DNA of 64,000 nucleotides from Meandrina meandrites (GCA_963693305.1 OY855909.1:3493501-3557500), one strand, 5' to 3'. Shown: positions 19,539 through 33,466, counted from the first letter of the stretch. Program-made: numbers and translations. The notes: generated by a model not told the origin, from the letters alone.

Positions 19539-19780
19539 TTCAGCCTTTTATGAAACGCATTTTTGTAAACACGGCGAAATTTTATATGCAGACTGTACAT
19601 GTACAATTATTCTGCAGACGTTTTTCGGGCCTCGTGGAAATCCGAGTCCCGAAATTTGCCGCCAAACTACAAATAGTGCTCGGACTTCCGGTGAATCCTT
19701 ATTGGCTCATACCATGACAGCTCAACCACGCCTTAGTTTATTTAAATCGGGGGGCGGTTGGCGGCCGGTTAAAGAAATGT

Positions 19781-19836
19781 ATCAGGCGTTCTTTTTTTCC
19801 CTCTTTCGTCTTTGCAAGGAAAAAAAAACGCCTGAT
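19781..19836. repeat. Right subterminal hairpin
   Basis: ATCAGGCGTT (19,781-19,790) pairs perfectly with AACGCCTGAT (19,827-19,836), with A/T-rich extension inside the stem. On the minus strand the hairpin is followed by ACATTTC, echoing the left end. Confidence 0.88.
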
Positions 19837-20131
19837 CGCAGGTTACCACGATTGCTACTTAACCTACATCGGGGAAAGCAAGCACTCGTGGTCCTCGCGC
19901 GGAGCCGAACATAATCCAGGTCGCGCGAGCAACAGCGAATCAGCTATTAAACAACATGCTGAGTCAACGGATCACAACATCCATCCGAAGGAAGCCCAGA
20001 TTCTCGAGCGTGGTGTTGTCAGTTAAAGCAAGAGGCTTTTCTTGGAATCGTGGCACTCCACTTTGGACAGCGACGCTGTTAACGAACGTAAAGCGTTCCC
20101 TCGCGCCTACATACCGCTAATTCAAAATTAA

Positions 20132-23100
20132 GAACGTGATCAAAAATCGTACCGTCTCATGGTTTTGTTGACGAAGGCGACGTCAATACATTTCGTGGTT
20201 TATCCTTCTGAATTTTCTTGCCTGTGACAGGTTCTTTTAAATTGAAATTGACGAGTGCGCTTTATTGGGTTCCTCACGTACGCACGGAGGCGCGAAACAA
20301 ATCTTTGTAAAACTTTTTACAACGTTTACTGTGCACTAATTAATACACCTCCAGGACGTCTATGAGTTATTCAATGTGAAAAGAATCTGGACCTTGTTTT
20401 GATTTACTACAAACCTGTTAGGGCAAGAAAATCAACTCAAGGCAAAAATAGAATACAGAAAAACAAAGTGATTTACAATAAAAAGAATTTAAAGCCGATT
20501 TGATTTTTTTGTTTCTAAATTTTCGGTGACTTCTGTTCATCTTCATCAGAGCTAGAAAATAAAAGTTCGTGTTCGCGCTACCAACCGGTTTTTAAGATAG
20601 TAAGTGTAACCATGAGCGATTAAAATTTATTTTGTACCTATATGAGCCACCGTATAAGGTTAGAAATATAGTGTGGCTACTTATTTAGTAAAGAAATTAA
20701 TAAATGGGAGCTCCGCTTTTAGGCCTGCCTAAATCTATATAATACCGTCGTTAGTTAATGACACATTAACATCAATGAAAGGCAATGTTAGTAGCGGAGT
20801 GTGAGCTGGTGAATTTTTAGTCCAACTTAGACTTATAACATGTAACTTAAGGTCGCTCAGCCTCAGCCCAAAATTAGACGTTCTTGTATAAAGAAAGAGT
20901 GTAATCTCTCCGGAAACATGTTATGATGGGAATAAAATTAGTCTAAGTAGGGTAGACTACAACGTCGTTGGTGATGCGTGGCATTTGGTTGAAAATGATT
21001 GAATCTGTATTGGAAGATATAAATATCGGAAATCTTACAACAATCGTTTAACTTACTGTATATATAATTATCTGAAAGTGTCAAAATTGTTTATCAAAGC
21101 ACAGACGTTTCGGTTATTTGATCCTTCTTCAATATGAAAAACCGTTAACACGTGTTGAAGTAAACCGTTGCTGGAACTGTGAAATTTAGCAAAGCTTAAC
21201 TGAAGTTTTTCAATTCCGACGATTTATTAAATAGATCAATGAATAAGCGAGGAATCCATCTCGATAGATTACAAACTCTTACATGTAGACAATAAACAGA
21301 ATAAAAATAGACACGATAAGTTTATCGACATTTCTCTCATTTTAAATAATAACATCACGTAAATTCAGAATTAAATATTAATTTAGGGAGCTCCGCTTTT
21401 AGGTTTGGCTAAATCTATTTCATAGATCCATCCGACGTTCGTTCTTTTCGTTCTTATATATAATTAGAATACTCAGCTAGCTCCACAGATCACGATTCAG
21501 TTAGGACTTCTCCGATAATAATAATACATGTCTAAAATCTGTAGACAAACAATCGTTTAACTTACTGTGGAGGTTCCTTTGGGTCACATCTTTAAGCTTC
21601 CCAAAATCTTCGCCGATGCTTATCCTTGAGAACGAAGAGACAGCCAAAATCAAAAAAGAGTACATCGCTAAATCACCAGTTGTTTTCAGATTTAAAAACA
21701 ACACAGTAATAAGTTGTTTCACAACAAAAATCGCCATATGAGTATGGAGACCTGTCTGTTGTGATTCAGTTTGGGTTTGGGCAACATGAAGAAGTGGTCT
21801 CGCAGTTTGAAGTTAGCTTCTCTACAAAAACGCCTTTTCTAGACTGCACGAGATTGAAAACATACATTGTTTGATCTTGTTTTTCTTATCAATCATGGCA
21901 GTAAGGGAAATATAAATCAAGTACAACTTACCACAAGCTGTGGATGTGATCGGAAATCGTCGACACATCTATGAAAATTGTCGTTAAAGTTCGTGAATAG
22001 TCGGAAACGCAGTACAATCCATGAACCAGTTAAGGCTGTCTTAAGAAATCTAGTAAATAGAATTCGGTAGATTTTCTAGCAACCCAAGTGAACCTGTGTC
22101 ACCGTTAGAACCAGCCGAGAAAACGCCTTTTTTAACCTATACGGGATTAAAAACATGTATTAATTTCAATGGGCTCTAAGAAGTCACGGCGCGAAATGGA
22201 TAATCAAGATGTCACCTGCTTTTTTATTGAATACTTTTTATAATTACAAAATCCTCGAGGATTATTCATTTACCATAAAAAATTCTACTCACTGAATAAT
22301 TTTTAATGTTGCCTTAAGCATACTTTTTTTCTACCGACTGTATAAAATAACATCGTTCACTATTGTGCGCTCCGAAATCTTGACAAATTTTAAATAATGG
22401 CAAAAAAGGCACTTTACAAGGTCAGTTTTCACTCATTAATTTTTAGTTTTACAATATTATTTGCATAACTAACAGTATCGACAAAAGGGAAAACCTAGCC
22501 GACGGGTTATTTGCCCTATCAAACGTCGCGTTTGCCCTGGAAGATAGTACAACACCACAATGCAAGTAAAACCTTAAACGTCAACGAAGGAAGCCATTTC
22601 CCTGAGCTGGCTATGGGTGAAAAAAACATAGGACTACACGTATGATTACAAAAATGACCGATATAATGGATCATTGAATGTGAGCTAAGCCATTAACAAA
22701 GTACAAAAAGGAAACAAAGAAACAAGTTCATTTCCGAAGGCTGCTGGCTAAGATCTCACAGACAAATTAAAGTACGTCACAACTTAGTTCGTTAGACCTT
22801 AAAATCGTGTTGTTATGAGAGTGTAATAGCGATTTCAATTACTCCTTCGTAGTCTTAAATTCCCGTGCTTTCACGTGACTTCTATTAACTTTCTATTTTT
22901 TTTTGTTACTGAAATGTCGTCATTGCAATGGAGTACGCCAAGAAAGAGACACCCTTATCACAATAACGCAAGCTTTTTTTTTTTCTTGTAGTAAGTTAGG
23001 AATTTGAATTTTTTAACAGGTTTATCTCAGTAGACAGCATATTGAGTGGGCCCTTCAGGTTCTTACGTAGGACGAACACTCGAGAAATCAACAGCTATTC

Positions 23101-26100
23101 AGCGATTGGTTGAAATTAATAAATGTCTTGAAGTAGGGCTGAAAACTGTATAGGAATACCTGTCGGCACAAAACGTAAACGTGTTTTCGTTTGTCGCTTT
23201 TGACAATTGGCCTGCTGAGTGTTTGGGTTTAAGGTATTTGGTGATAGTTGTTCACAGGGCAGATGGGTCTTGCAGTTTAATTTACTCAAATTTCAGAGTG
23301 TTACAGGATGAGCAAGTCGAACCTACTGGTATTTGTTTCTTTTTGTTCTGTTGTTTCTTCTTGCTGTGTTCACATTACAGCATTTAGGGAAATTTTAAAT
23401 GTCATAAAATGCACCGCTTAGCTTGCGAGCACAGACGGATTCACTTGTTGTTTGTGTTTCCCAAATGTTCTTTGCGCAATCATTTTTTAACATATCGTGA
23501 TTTTTTTCTAACATTGCATTTTTCCTAAATGTCAGGTCAGGCTTTATCATCTCAACGGTTTCGTCGTCTTGGCGGATTCAGTTAAAAGCAAGGGTTCGGC
23601 ATAAGTGAGGTAGGTTGTAGTGTTTCGAAAGATTAATTACGAATGTCTGTCTCATGTCGTATGCACAAGGGGAGACAGACGCGTTGCATTGGTGTCTGTT
23701 ACATGACGTGGCAAAGAGTACTGCTATTCTCCGTTGATGAGATTCCAGTCCACAACAGGGTAAATTTACAACTTGCCATTACCTATTTATAGACCCCGGC
23801 CAGGACTTAAACTCAGAGAGAGATACACACTATCCTGCTCAACAACACAACACAGGTACCCCAACTGGACTTAAGCCTGACCCATCACAATAATAAGACA
23901 CATTCAAATTTACTCCTTAACATATCATACCGTACATGGACAGTTAACTAGAAGCAAACGAATGTCAACGTTTTTAGTTTTAAACACGAAATTATAATTC
24001 TTCTTTCTCGCTGCCAAATTTCCATTAATTCCAGTTCTGTCAAAGACCTCGGTGTTTGAAATTTTCATGAAACACTGTCCGGAGTATTTTCTCAATCGAA
24101 ACTACAACTAAGGGATAAACCGAGAAATAAAATTGTAAAATATTATTATTTTATAGATATCTAAATAGCCGTCTTGGTTATGATTTCTTAGGTTATCCTT
24201 GGTGAGTTATTATAATGAGTTTCATGATGTTTATCATAATTTCTTAGGCAATAAACATCCAACATTTTTAAATATTTAAAGATATGCTAGACGTATGTAC
24301 GGATACAAAGTATCTTAGATGCCCTGGCAATATCGCATTCAGTGGTGACCCCACGGAGTCAACGTCACACGCTACAGCAGCATTGACTGGAACTCAGTCT
24401 GAGACAAGCTTAAGCCAATGACTTTCTTCAGGTTGTTTAAAGACGTCGTTAGACGTTTGTCCGCACTCGCATACACGGCCACGTAATTAGGGTTTTGGCA
24501 TTAAGTTAGCTTTCACCCACTTTTGTTGTATTTTTCTTGGCAAATCAATTTACAGCTATAGACGTACTGAAGCAGCCACAATAGTTATCTCGCTCTATTT
24601 CTTTTAATTAATCGAAGAACAAGATGAATGAATTGTATTCACGTAAATAACGATATCTTAATTTGTTTTAACTCATAATGAGGTGATTCTATGGCTTCCT
24701 TCATATCTGTGGATACTTATTTTTACTTTAGTAATGTCAACAATATATAAAAGGATCTTAGCGATTGATTGCCGTGATAAAATCTCTATCAAACTTATTT
24801 TCTTCGCAGAAGCATAACGTTTCCAAGTTATGTCACCAGTAACTAAAAAATGTTCAACACAATTCCACTGTTTCGGCATTCTCATTTAAATTTTGAAGCT
24901 GTTGGAAGACAGCCACTGATCATAGTCATGCTCGATAGGGAATGTCGGTCGTCCCCTCGGCAATGCCAAGGTCTTAGTATCATACTGTGACACATATCCG
25001 AGGAGAGTTACCGCAAATTTACCTTTTGTTTTGTCTATCTCGGACTGATGTGTCAAACTCACAGAGCAAATCCTTTAAACGAATCACCATAGAACCACTT
25101 CTCGTAGAAAAATATTTGTAATTTGCATGCGAAACAACTAGATCACAATTTCGTAAGATCCTGCATTTAATTTAGGGAAGCAAAGTGGCAATATTCATTA
25201 GACGGCGCACGGAAAGTTTCGTGGTGTACGTTTTATATGTTAACTGCCTTTTATATCAATGAAAGGCTACTTGCTAATACAAGTTAAATTACCTTGCAGC
25301 TTTCATAACTCAAGCGAAGACAAGCGAAGATAGCCTTAGCTTGGACTGGAACTGGCAAACTGTCCAAAGCCACCAGGTAAGGACGTTTATTTGCATCTTG
25401 TCTTGTTTTCTTCTCAATTATTACGTCCCTACGTAACTGGAAATGTCGCAAACGCTTCTTCCATCAACGGGGGTTAGAAAAAAAACCGTAAAACCACATA
25501 ATAATAAGCTAGAGGTTGATGACCGGGAACTGACAGAAGTTTTAGTCGCAAGGAAGCAGAGTATTCACAGGAATAGTGGAAGTTATACCGTGAATTGTAC
25601 CGCGCCTTTATGCGTATTGCCTTCCAGCCAACGAAGTGACCATCCAAACAGATTACATTCTTCTTCCAAAGCAAATGTGCGTAGAAAGCCCCCAAACGTG
25701 AGAAAAAAATACCATTACAAGTGAAAGATACCCCATGCAGTCGTTATTTCATCTCGTTTATTCCCGTTATTACTTTAGTCCTCAGTATTATTTGGTTCTA
25801 TTAATAACAAACAATTATTTTAAGTATATTACAGACCTCTACGTACAAATAAAATTCACATACCACAACTATCGATAGTATAAATTCTCACTTAACTTAA
25901 TTCTGGTGAAAATACGTTCCCTTATAGCCCTAGAGCGAGATGTCTGCCACAGAGTTTACTGGTGTTCTGCCTCATCACACAAACAGGCAGAACAGGTGGC
26001 TGCTTATCTCAAGTATCGCTTAATGAACGTCTGCAGCACTGCTATGCAATAACGTCAATGAAATCCACTTAAAACTACCCATCTTCGTCATAACATCTTG

Positions 26101-29100
26101 TCGCGGGGAGAAAATTTGCTTCTAGTGACAAACGGGCTTTATTTTAGCTAACAAAAATAACTACAACACTAATAAATGAAATGTTTTGTAAATTAGAATG
26201 GGAATTTGTTTTCGTTTTAAAAATTTTGTCGGGTTGGCAACTGAATGACGGTTATGATAAAAGTGTGGAATTTTTGTGGTTAAAAAAAATTGTTAAAGTT
26301 GACGTATTGAACGCAGAGGTTGAATAATTACCACAAATTGATACTTGTCTTTCTATTTGGACTTATTGGCTGTGGAAATCGTCCAGTAAACTCTACAGCG
26401 AGGCGCCAAGGCTAATGAAAAATTATTATCTACATGATGGGAAAGATAACATCTACAATACCGGTAATTAGTCGAGTTTTACTTCGAAGGGTAGCCTTTT
26501 TTGTTGCCGTGGAAATTCTAATTTAATTCCGTTTTAAACTTACAGCTTTCAAGACCTGAGGGGAGAGGATTAGTGGAGTTTACTTCTTATCTGAAAAGCC
26601 CAGCCAAGTAAGGAATTGTGTTGATTATCTGTCTCGATATTTTAACTATGAGCACCAATATGGTCTCAAAACCCGAAAACTTTAAAAAAAAAATACATCT
26701 TTTCGAGTCGTCTAACAACAGGAATGATACGTAAGGCATCCTACGGTATGTATTGTCAAGAACGATCCTGTTTATTTTAGACCTAATGTTGGAAAGAAAT
26801 GTAAAATTTAGTATTGACAAGTTAATTTCCACTGCGGAGAAACGTTGTTAAAAAAGTATTGTCATGTAACTTTTTAAGGTTCGTACATGTAAAAAAAATT
26901 GGACACGAGTCGAATATTCAAATGAATATAAGTCTATCGATTACAGAATATATAAAACAATAATAATATACTTTTAAAGGAACGACTTTGCCAAAACATC
27001 GAACTGTGCGACAGTACGGACAGCTGGCTGGCTAAAGGCAACTTTGAATAGCCAAATTAGCACTAGCTTCAGCCTTATAGTGCAGGCTAAAATCATTTGT
27101 TGACAAGGCGTATTAAACTATTTTTTTTAAAATTTTAAAGCGCTTATTCACTTTTCACCCACTCATTTGATATAGAGCTTTCGGTGAATTCAAACTGGTT
27201 TCATAAACCTGATATTCGTTTGAATTGAGATGGATTTGACGAAAGCAAACATTATTGAACTTCTTACTGTAAATGTCTACAGCAGATTCACCGCTAAGCC
27301 GGGCATAAGATTACCTTTCAATATTGGTTGTGTTTTTTAATCAGCTTTTCCGGCCGAGCTGATATTTGAAAGGATACAAAACAAAGCCTGACATATTTCA
27401 TATCTTTCTTTGAAGCTGATTTAATAATTTTCCACGGACATGGTTTGCAATAAAATGCTTTGTGCACGGTGAATAAATGAAATGGCATTAATGACCTTGA
27501 AAGCGTGAAACGAAAAAACGATAAAAAAATGCCTTGTTTTCTTTGAAAGTATGTTTTTACAGTGTCATTGCCAAAACTATAAGATATATTGTAACTAGAC
27601 CGCAAAATGTTACTGTCAAGCATATTTCAAACTCTGTCCCACGTGGATTGTTTTTATATCAACAAAGACTAAACGATTTTCGTATTCCTGGAGTTGAACT
27701 GGAGCTAGCTCAAAATGAGGCCTCGTGCCTCTCATGGCCAAGCTACTCCCTCGAGTAAATTGTTCAACTATTGGTAAACAGTGCCCCTCAGAAAGTTTTA
27801 TTTTTCAATAGTCCTTTACAACAAGTAAGTACAGGACAGTAATGAAAACACCATCCATCGTCTTGAAGCCTAGCCAACGACACAAAGCAATAAGCTTTAC
27901 AATAAGACTTCTGCCGCGTACTGAGTAAATCTAGGTAATATAAATTAAAGGCTGTGTTCCAATAAATTGTTATTGAATTTTTCAGATAAGCAACAGTGGG
28001 TTTTTTATAACAGAAATTTTATTAAAATGACCGCCAAGCGGCAACGCTGTGTTAAAAAAAGAACAAACAAACAAAACAAAAAACACTTTTTCCTAAACAA
28101 TGAATGGCTCATTGTTGCTCATTTCCTCGTTGCTGCTTTAAACTGAAATGAAAAATATATCAGTCTTAAATTAGAACTTTTGTAGGAATCATTTTAGTGC
28201 AAGTTAATATATTGCGGGGAGCTATTTCATCCACTTATTAATAACATTCGGCCGACAGTGCGTTGCTCCACATTTTTTAAAAGAGAGCAAATGCAAACAC
28301 TTTGCCAATATATCGGTGTCTTTAATTTATGTTGTGTCAAATAATTTCCATCATTATAAAGAAGTCGCATTTTATTGAAATAAGTTGGCATCCATTATTA
28401 TTCTGAGTTCTATTTAAAAAAGATGTGGTTTTTTTTTTTTTGCAAAACTAAATTAATATTGGAAATTCAAACCACCATTTGTCAACTTAAGGTACTATAA
28501 CCACATATGTAAGACTAAGTAATATGCAAAAACCTTCAAAGAACCACTTTTAAAAGTCATCAAATCCATTTCCATTTGTTAAGAAAAATTATTTCTTGCC
28601 AAAAATCGATAACTGCCTTTTAAAGTTACTCCATTTCTATTTGTTAAAAAAAAGGATTTCTAGCCAAAAGTATTCGATAGCGGCCTTGTGAAGTTACTAG
28701 TAACTATAAATACTTTAACACGAGGCGCAAAATATTAGACTAAAAGCGGTTTGTTTATAGAAGATGCACTTTCTTACTTATTAAAATGCTGCAATAAACC
28801 TGGCATCAGTACAAAATGACAAATATAGTGGTTTTTTGAAAGACAGTCATCCAAGTCCGTATGTAAGTTCCTGGATGTCTTAGTTGCTGAATAATATCAT
28901 ATAAAATTAAAGAACAGATTAATTATGAGCGAGCTGATTACCAATGCACATAGCTCTTATTTAAATTGATAGTTGTTTTCTTGTAGTCAAGAAATTGACT
29001 TATTCTCATCTGACTGGCGATTAGCTGACAGTGAATAATTCTTATGGGATAACCAAATTTTAAACATCGTAACTCGCTCGCTGTGAGGCCGAAAATTCTT

Positions 29101-29502
29101 ATTTATTTAGCAGAATTCTAACTCATTTTCCTTCAAATAATGATTCCAAACTTAGCAAAATCGCGCGTGGACTGAATTATCGATCATTTGAAATGTGCAG
29201 TTGTATATGCACGATCATCAGTTTATCCAACAATTTTGACGTTTTAAACTCGCGTTACGATGAATTTCCTATTTTTAGTCTTCTTGGGAATTGTATTATC
29301 CAATAATATTTCTACCGATACTTTCTCCGAAACTACGGAGAAACGAGAAAATGTCACCATTTTCTAGACGACGACCTTCAGCTACTGCACGCTTTTGGCT
29401 TATAGTGTGCATTAGCTCAGCCAATCAGATTGCAGCATTTTGCATAAGCATACTAGTAGAATTCTACTAATAATAGTTAGGTTAAAGACTTATGGCGCAG
29501 TA
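20132..29502. other. Gene-free stretch with short dispersed repeats
   Basis: No gene recognised. GGGAGCTCCGCTTTTAGG occurs at 20,706-20,723 and again at 21,386-21,403, each followed by CTAAATCTAT; CAATCGTTTAACTTACTGT occurs at 21,041-21,059 and 21,550-21,568. These same-order pairs suggest a tandem or duplicated repeat copy between 20.7 and 21.6 kb. The rest is AT-rich with short frames lacking domain features. Confidence 0.45.
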
Positions 29503-29658
29503 AGCTACAACCTTGGACACAAGTGTTGGAAAATTTTCGCCCCTTTCCCCCTATCCAATGTTGTTTGAAATATTGTGGTCGATCGCTTCAGTTCTCATTT
29601 TCAACATTGAACGGGGCGCGGGGAAAATTTCCAAGACAAAATGTCCAACGTTGTAGCT
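29503..29658. mobile_element. 156-bp MITE with inverted ends
   Basis: AGCTACAACCTTGGACA at the left and TGTCCAACGTTGTAGCT at the right are inverted copies, and the next bases (TTGGAAAATTTTCGCCCC against GGGGAAAATTTCCAA) pair too. No coding capacity. The duplication at the flanks is not clear. Confidence 0.7.
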
Positions 29659-32600
29659 TTTGAAATACAAATTCGGGCATTTGAATGTTCTGGATATATA
29701 AATTGAAACACTTCCCTGAAACATTTAACTATCGCAAAGAAAGGCTGGTACGCTCTTAGCAAACAAAGCTTCTCCATTCGGGAGAAATTAAATTCGTCGT
29801 CACCGTAATTTTGGAATTTACATAGCGGAACGGAGGAAAAGAGACAGAAAGATTAATTTGAACAATACGTACTGTACTTTCTAACAAAAGTACCACTTCA
29901 GAAATAGACACTCTTCTACCCTTATTGGAATTCTAATTTGGTGGCTTTTCAAAAGCCGCCAGACTCGAGACTGCCGAATCTTTGTTTCCACTGTCAATGT
30001 TCCTTGGGCGATAATGAACGTTGTTCATATTATTTATAACAGTGAAATACAATACGGAAATGAAAAACGTTTTCCCTATTGTTGATCGTGATTATCCTTA
30101 CATCTGCCCGGAACAAACACAGATCCAAAAATTAAAGACTGCTCTCTGTGGGAGGAAATATATCTTCATTAGGCTGCCGTTGTTCTGGTTAATTGAAGGG
30201 AGCTGGCAACATTGCGAGTTTTGTTTCTCACGATCACTTAAAAAAAAGGAACGGAGGATATTGATGGATACGTTCAAAGTCAATGCAATCATTTCACTTT
30301 TCGGTGAGTACAGTAACTCAGATGATGTTACTACAGATTGAAAGCTGTTCTACAGCCATTTTTTAAAGTATGAAATTAGACGATATAACTTCAGAAAACT
30401 ACTGCATAGATCGATCAAAAGCAAACATTTAACACAATTTTTTACAGACTTCAGGCAAAACAAAATGCATTTTGCTGAGAGATCAGAATGAAATTGTCGC
30501 GCAAATGCGATGCGTTTTTCGTGAGTCTCAACAATTTCAATATTGTCGCAAATTGAGGCAAGCTCTAGAGTGTTTCAGAATCAGGTGTGGTAAATGGACA
30601 CCTGGAAAGGTGAAATTGTTAAAGTGTTAAGATTGCTCTTAAATTTTTAATATAAACATGTGCTCAGCCTCTTGTCATGTTAAATTTGATTTCCAGTGCA
30701 GTGTAACCATATTCTCTTCATTCCACATTCTCTTCAATCTTTGACACGCTATAAAAGATACCTTTTCCTCCAAAGAAAGGCGAAAAGTTTAAAAAGATGT
30801 ATCTGGCATATGGAGCGAATATTATAGACCCCTCAATCGTACTAGAGGATTCCAAGTTTATAAGTGAATTTTTGGAGACGCGGTTCATGGAAATCTCGAT
30901 CTGTCTGAACTCGCGATCAGAAAAATGAATCTTGAAAGGTTAAGAATGTCGAGGCCACTCTATTGAATTGGTCTTTATCCATTGGTCTGTTGGGTCTACA
31001 ATACGCCGATTCAGGAAAAAAAACGGAAGTTGCATGGAAGCGAGGCCTAATGGCCCTCGTCGCCTAGAAATTATTAAGATGTATCGTGCGGGGTATATCG
31101 AGTAGAAAAATATCAATTCTGTCATAAATTAGCCACGAATCTCGATCCTTATAAGTTCAAATGTATAAAAAGAGGAAATGTAAGATCTAGCAGGCGAGAA
31201 AAGAAATTCTCAAAGCTTAACGGTAAGATTTTGTTGTCGACTTCTCTGAAATCGATTGATTGAGTATAACCTGAGTTTTAGCCGTTCTCTGGTTATAAAC
31301 TATCACTTTAAACTGCATGTCTCTCGGTTTGTTGTAACATATTTTAGCCATAAAAAAAACCAAATAATCGAAAAGCACTCAGTCAGCTTTAAACATAAGC
31401 CTAAGCCTTAAGCCTAAGTTTACCTCCTTATATGACCACCCGCACAAGAACACCGAGTGCGCCCAGCTTGGAGTCTTGGTTACACAGGTGTGACTGTTCT
31501 TTATCATTCTCGTCCCCAGGTCGCCCGTCCCTCTAAGCCAGGTGGCTCCTTTGTATGAGAAACAGGTGGCTCTGAGGACATATGATTTGATTGGCTAGAT
31601 TTTAACAAAGTAAATTTAAACCAATTAAATCAACCGTTGTAAACTCTCTTATAATGGTACTTCAAAACGGTTTATTTGATTGGCTAGATTTCAAACTCCC
31701 TTTTGTTATAATAATAATAGTTTATTAGCTTGTATAATACATGACAAAATGATCGTATGCACTTCACAATTTTTTAAAAAGATGCCAACAATTAATTAAC
31801 TATATCGAACCAACCATCTCTTTCTAACCAACCATCTGCACATGTACACCCACCTCGGGCTACACATTTGTGACCGTTCTTCATTTGTGAAACATAACCT
31901 CAATAATTACATAATGCTTAAACCGTCTCCATAAGCGAGCCACCAAATCGACTTGTTATAGAATTTTTAAACCAATAGGCATTCGCGTAATAATGTATGC
32001 ATAATGGCAGCACTACGAGTAATATTCCTTTGCTGTTCAACTCGTACCGACTCGAGTCAAAATTACTCCATGATGTCACCGTGCATGAATTAAGGTATTA
32101 TTAAAATGTATAAATTGTCTCAAAATCTAAAATAATAATTCAGCGAGGTAGAAAAACGCCACAAGTAACAAAAAACTGAAAAGAAACAAAAATGGCCACG
32201 AGAAGACTGGGATAGATGATTGACAAACTTGAAATTAGGGCTGACGAGATAAACGTCGGAACAGTGCTGAACCATTACGGTGCCATTACGGACTCCTTGG
32301 TCTGCAATTTACGTTCAACAGTAAGTAATAACTATTATGTCTGAATTAGGGCCCTTTTAAGGCCCAAGGTCATCATGGAAATTGAGAAACGTTCCGCTTT
32401 TCATGCATGAAACGTAAGGGCCTTTGTTTAATAGGGTTCTACCCAAACATTTTCCACAAAATCTTTTAGTAAATTATCAATAAGAATATGCATATTCGAG
32501 TTCAAAGTTTAGCGTCGTTGCACGTATTCGAAAAAGTGTTGAATTAAGCAGGTGTCCAACATTTTAATGTTAATATTGTGACTTGCTATCCATAGCCGTG

Positions 32601-33271
32601 CTATTAATAAACATGTTTTGTAATGTAATAAGGCTGGCGACAAAGACTTGAAGTTCTCGAATATGCTTTATCCTGGTTTAGACTACTTGCGGTAAGCAGA
32701 TTACTTTTAAAAGGTGCATTAGCAAAAACAGTTGCATAAACTAAGAGTTTAGCAAAAAGAATACACGATTTTTAGAATTTTTGCCGTAGATGAGTTTTAT
32801 TTTTTTGGGGGGGGGGGTTGTTTGTTGCCTTGTTTTTTTTTATTTAATTATATCTAAAATAAAGCGTGGAAATAAAAGCTCTATTTCTTGGTTTTAGGCT
32901 TTGAAAATTAAAAACAATTTTGCTTGCTGAGGTAAAATTATAATCATACTAACGCTGAAATGCAAATTCTACCGTAGGAAGATCCAGACATTAGGTACGC
33001 AAAACAGTTTATTTATGTCGTTGCTTTTAATTTAATTTGCGTGTAAAGAATAGCTGACTGCATTTTTTTGTATTTTTAGTTCAGTTGATAACAAACAAAG
33101 GCCAAAGGGAAAACCGGCAAAAAAAACTCATTTCACACCGCCTACGTTCACTCAATATTCCTTCTTGTCACCCAGAATGAAAACTTCGCCACGAAATGGA
33201 TACAAAAATACCTTTTTTATTCCAAACGTGTTTTGTATGACATTAAGGAATTTATTTTGAATAGGAACAAG

Positions 33272-33319
33272 CCTTTCCAAATACAAACCGTTATACCTTT
33301 CCAAATACAAACCGTTATA
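33272..33319. repeat. Exact 24-bp tandem duplication
   Basis: The unit CCTTTCCAAATACAAACCGT plus TATA occurs twice with no spacer and no mismatch. Confidence 0.95.
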
Positions 33320-33359
33320 AGAGTAGGGCACGGAGCTTCCCGGTGTTGTGGTCTGGTCT

Positions 33360-33466
33360 TTACCCATTGTACCGTTGTACTGCTGAAATGCTCGGAGACA
33401 TTAGCTCTGTAAAAGCTACTCTATAATCCGAGGGTAAATAAAGTATTCACTTCACTTCACTTCACA
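33360..33466 (+). mobile_element. Possible 3' end of a non-LTR retrotransposon
   Basis: GAGGGTAAATAAAGTATTCAC is followed by repeats of TTCAC. A 3' untranslated end with an AATAAA-like signal and a short tandem tail is common to truncated non-LTR elements. No coding part is identifiable upstream, so the family is unknown. Confidence 0.35.

Larger units (their letters stand above)
18608..19845. mobile_element. DNA element with TIRs, terminal hairpins and RecQ/zinc-protein fragments
   Basis: Bounded by TAACCTG at the left and CAGGTTA at the right, with CCACGATTG repeated exactly on both sides (18,599-18,607 and 19,846-19,854). Removing the element and one duplication restores an open reading frame of the surrounding Penelope copy, so the borders are certain. 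The first 16 bases of the two ends agree except at about three or four positions; each end then folds into a hairpin that closes with TGATACATT. Inside are a + strand RecQ-like N-terminus and a convergent minus-strand zinc-binding N-terminus, meeting near 19,027. The 1,238-bp size and truncated genes say it is an internally deleted, non-autonomous copy. A 9-bp duplication fits Mutator-like elements, but carriage of a RecQ helicase is not usual for them; the superfamily is open. Confidence 0.9.
18465..20131 (+). pseudogene. Penelope-like element 3' part (GIY-YIG domain), split by an insertion
   Basis: The first block (from 18,465, GRILQKFRIRTAFKPIRTLG to GIVYKVKCHDC) and the second block (from 19,855, YLTYIGESKHSW to NERKAFPRAYIPLIQN and a TAA at 20,129) are the linker and GIY-YIG endonuclease of a Penelope-like retroelement. 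They join exactly in frame once the 1,238-bp inner element and one 9-bp duplication are removed. The second block keeps the Tyr-Ile-Gly of GIY-YIG and an AIKQHAESTDHNIHPKEAQI stretch typical of the family. A TAA at 20,024-20,026 breaks it, and no reverse transcriptase lies upstream, so it is a 5'-truncated dead copy. Confidence 0.82.
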
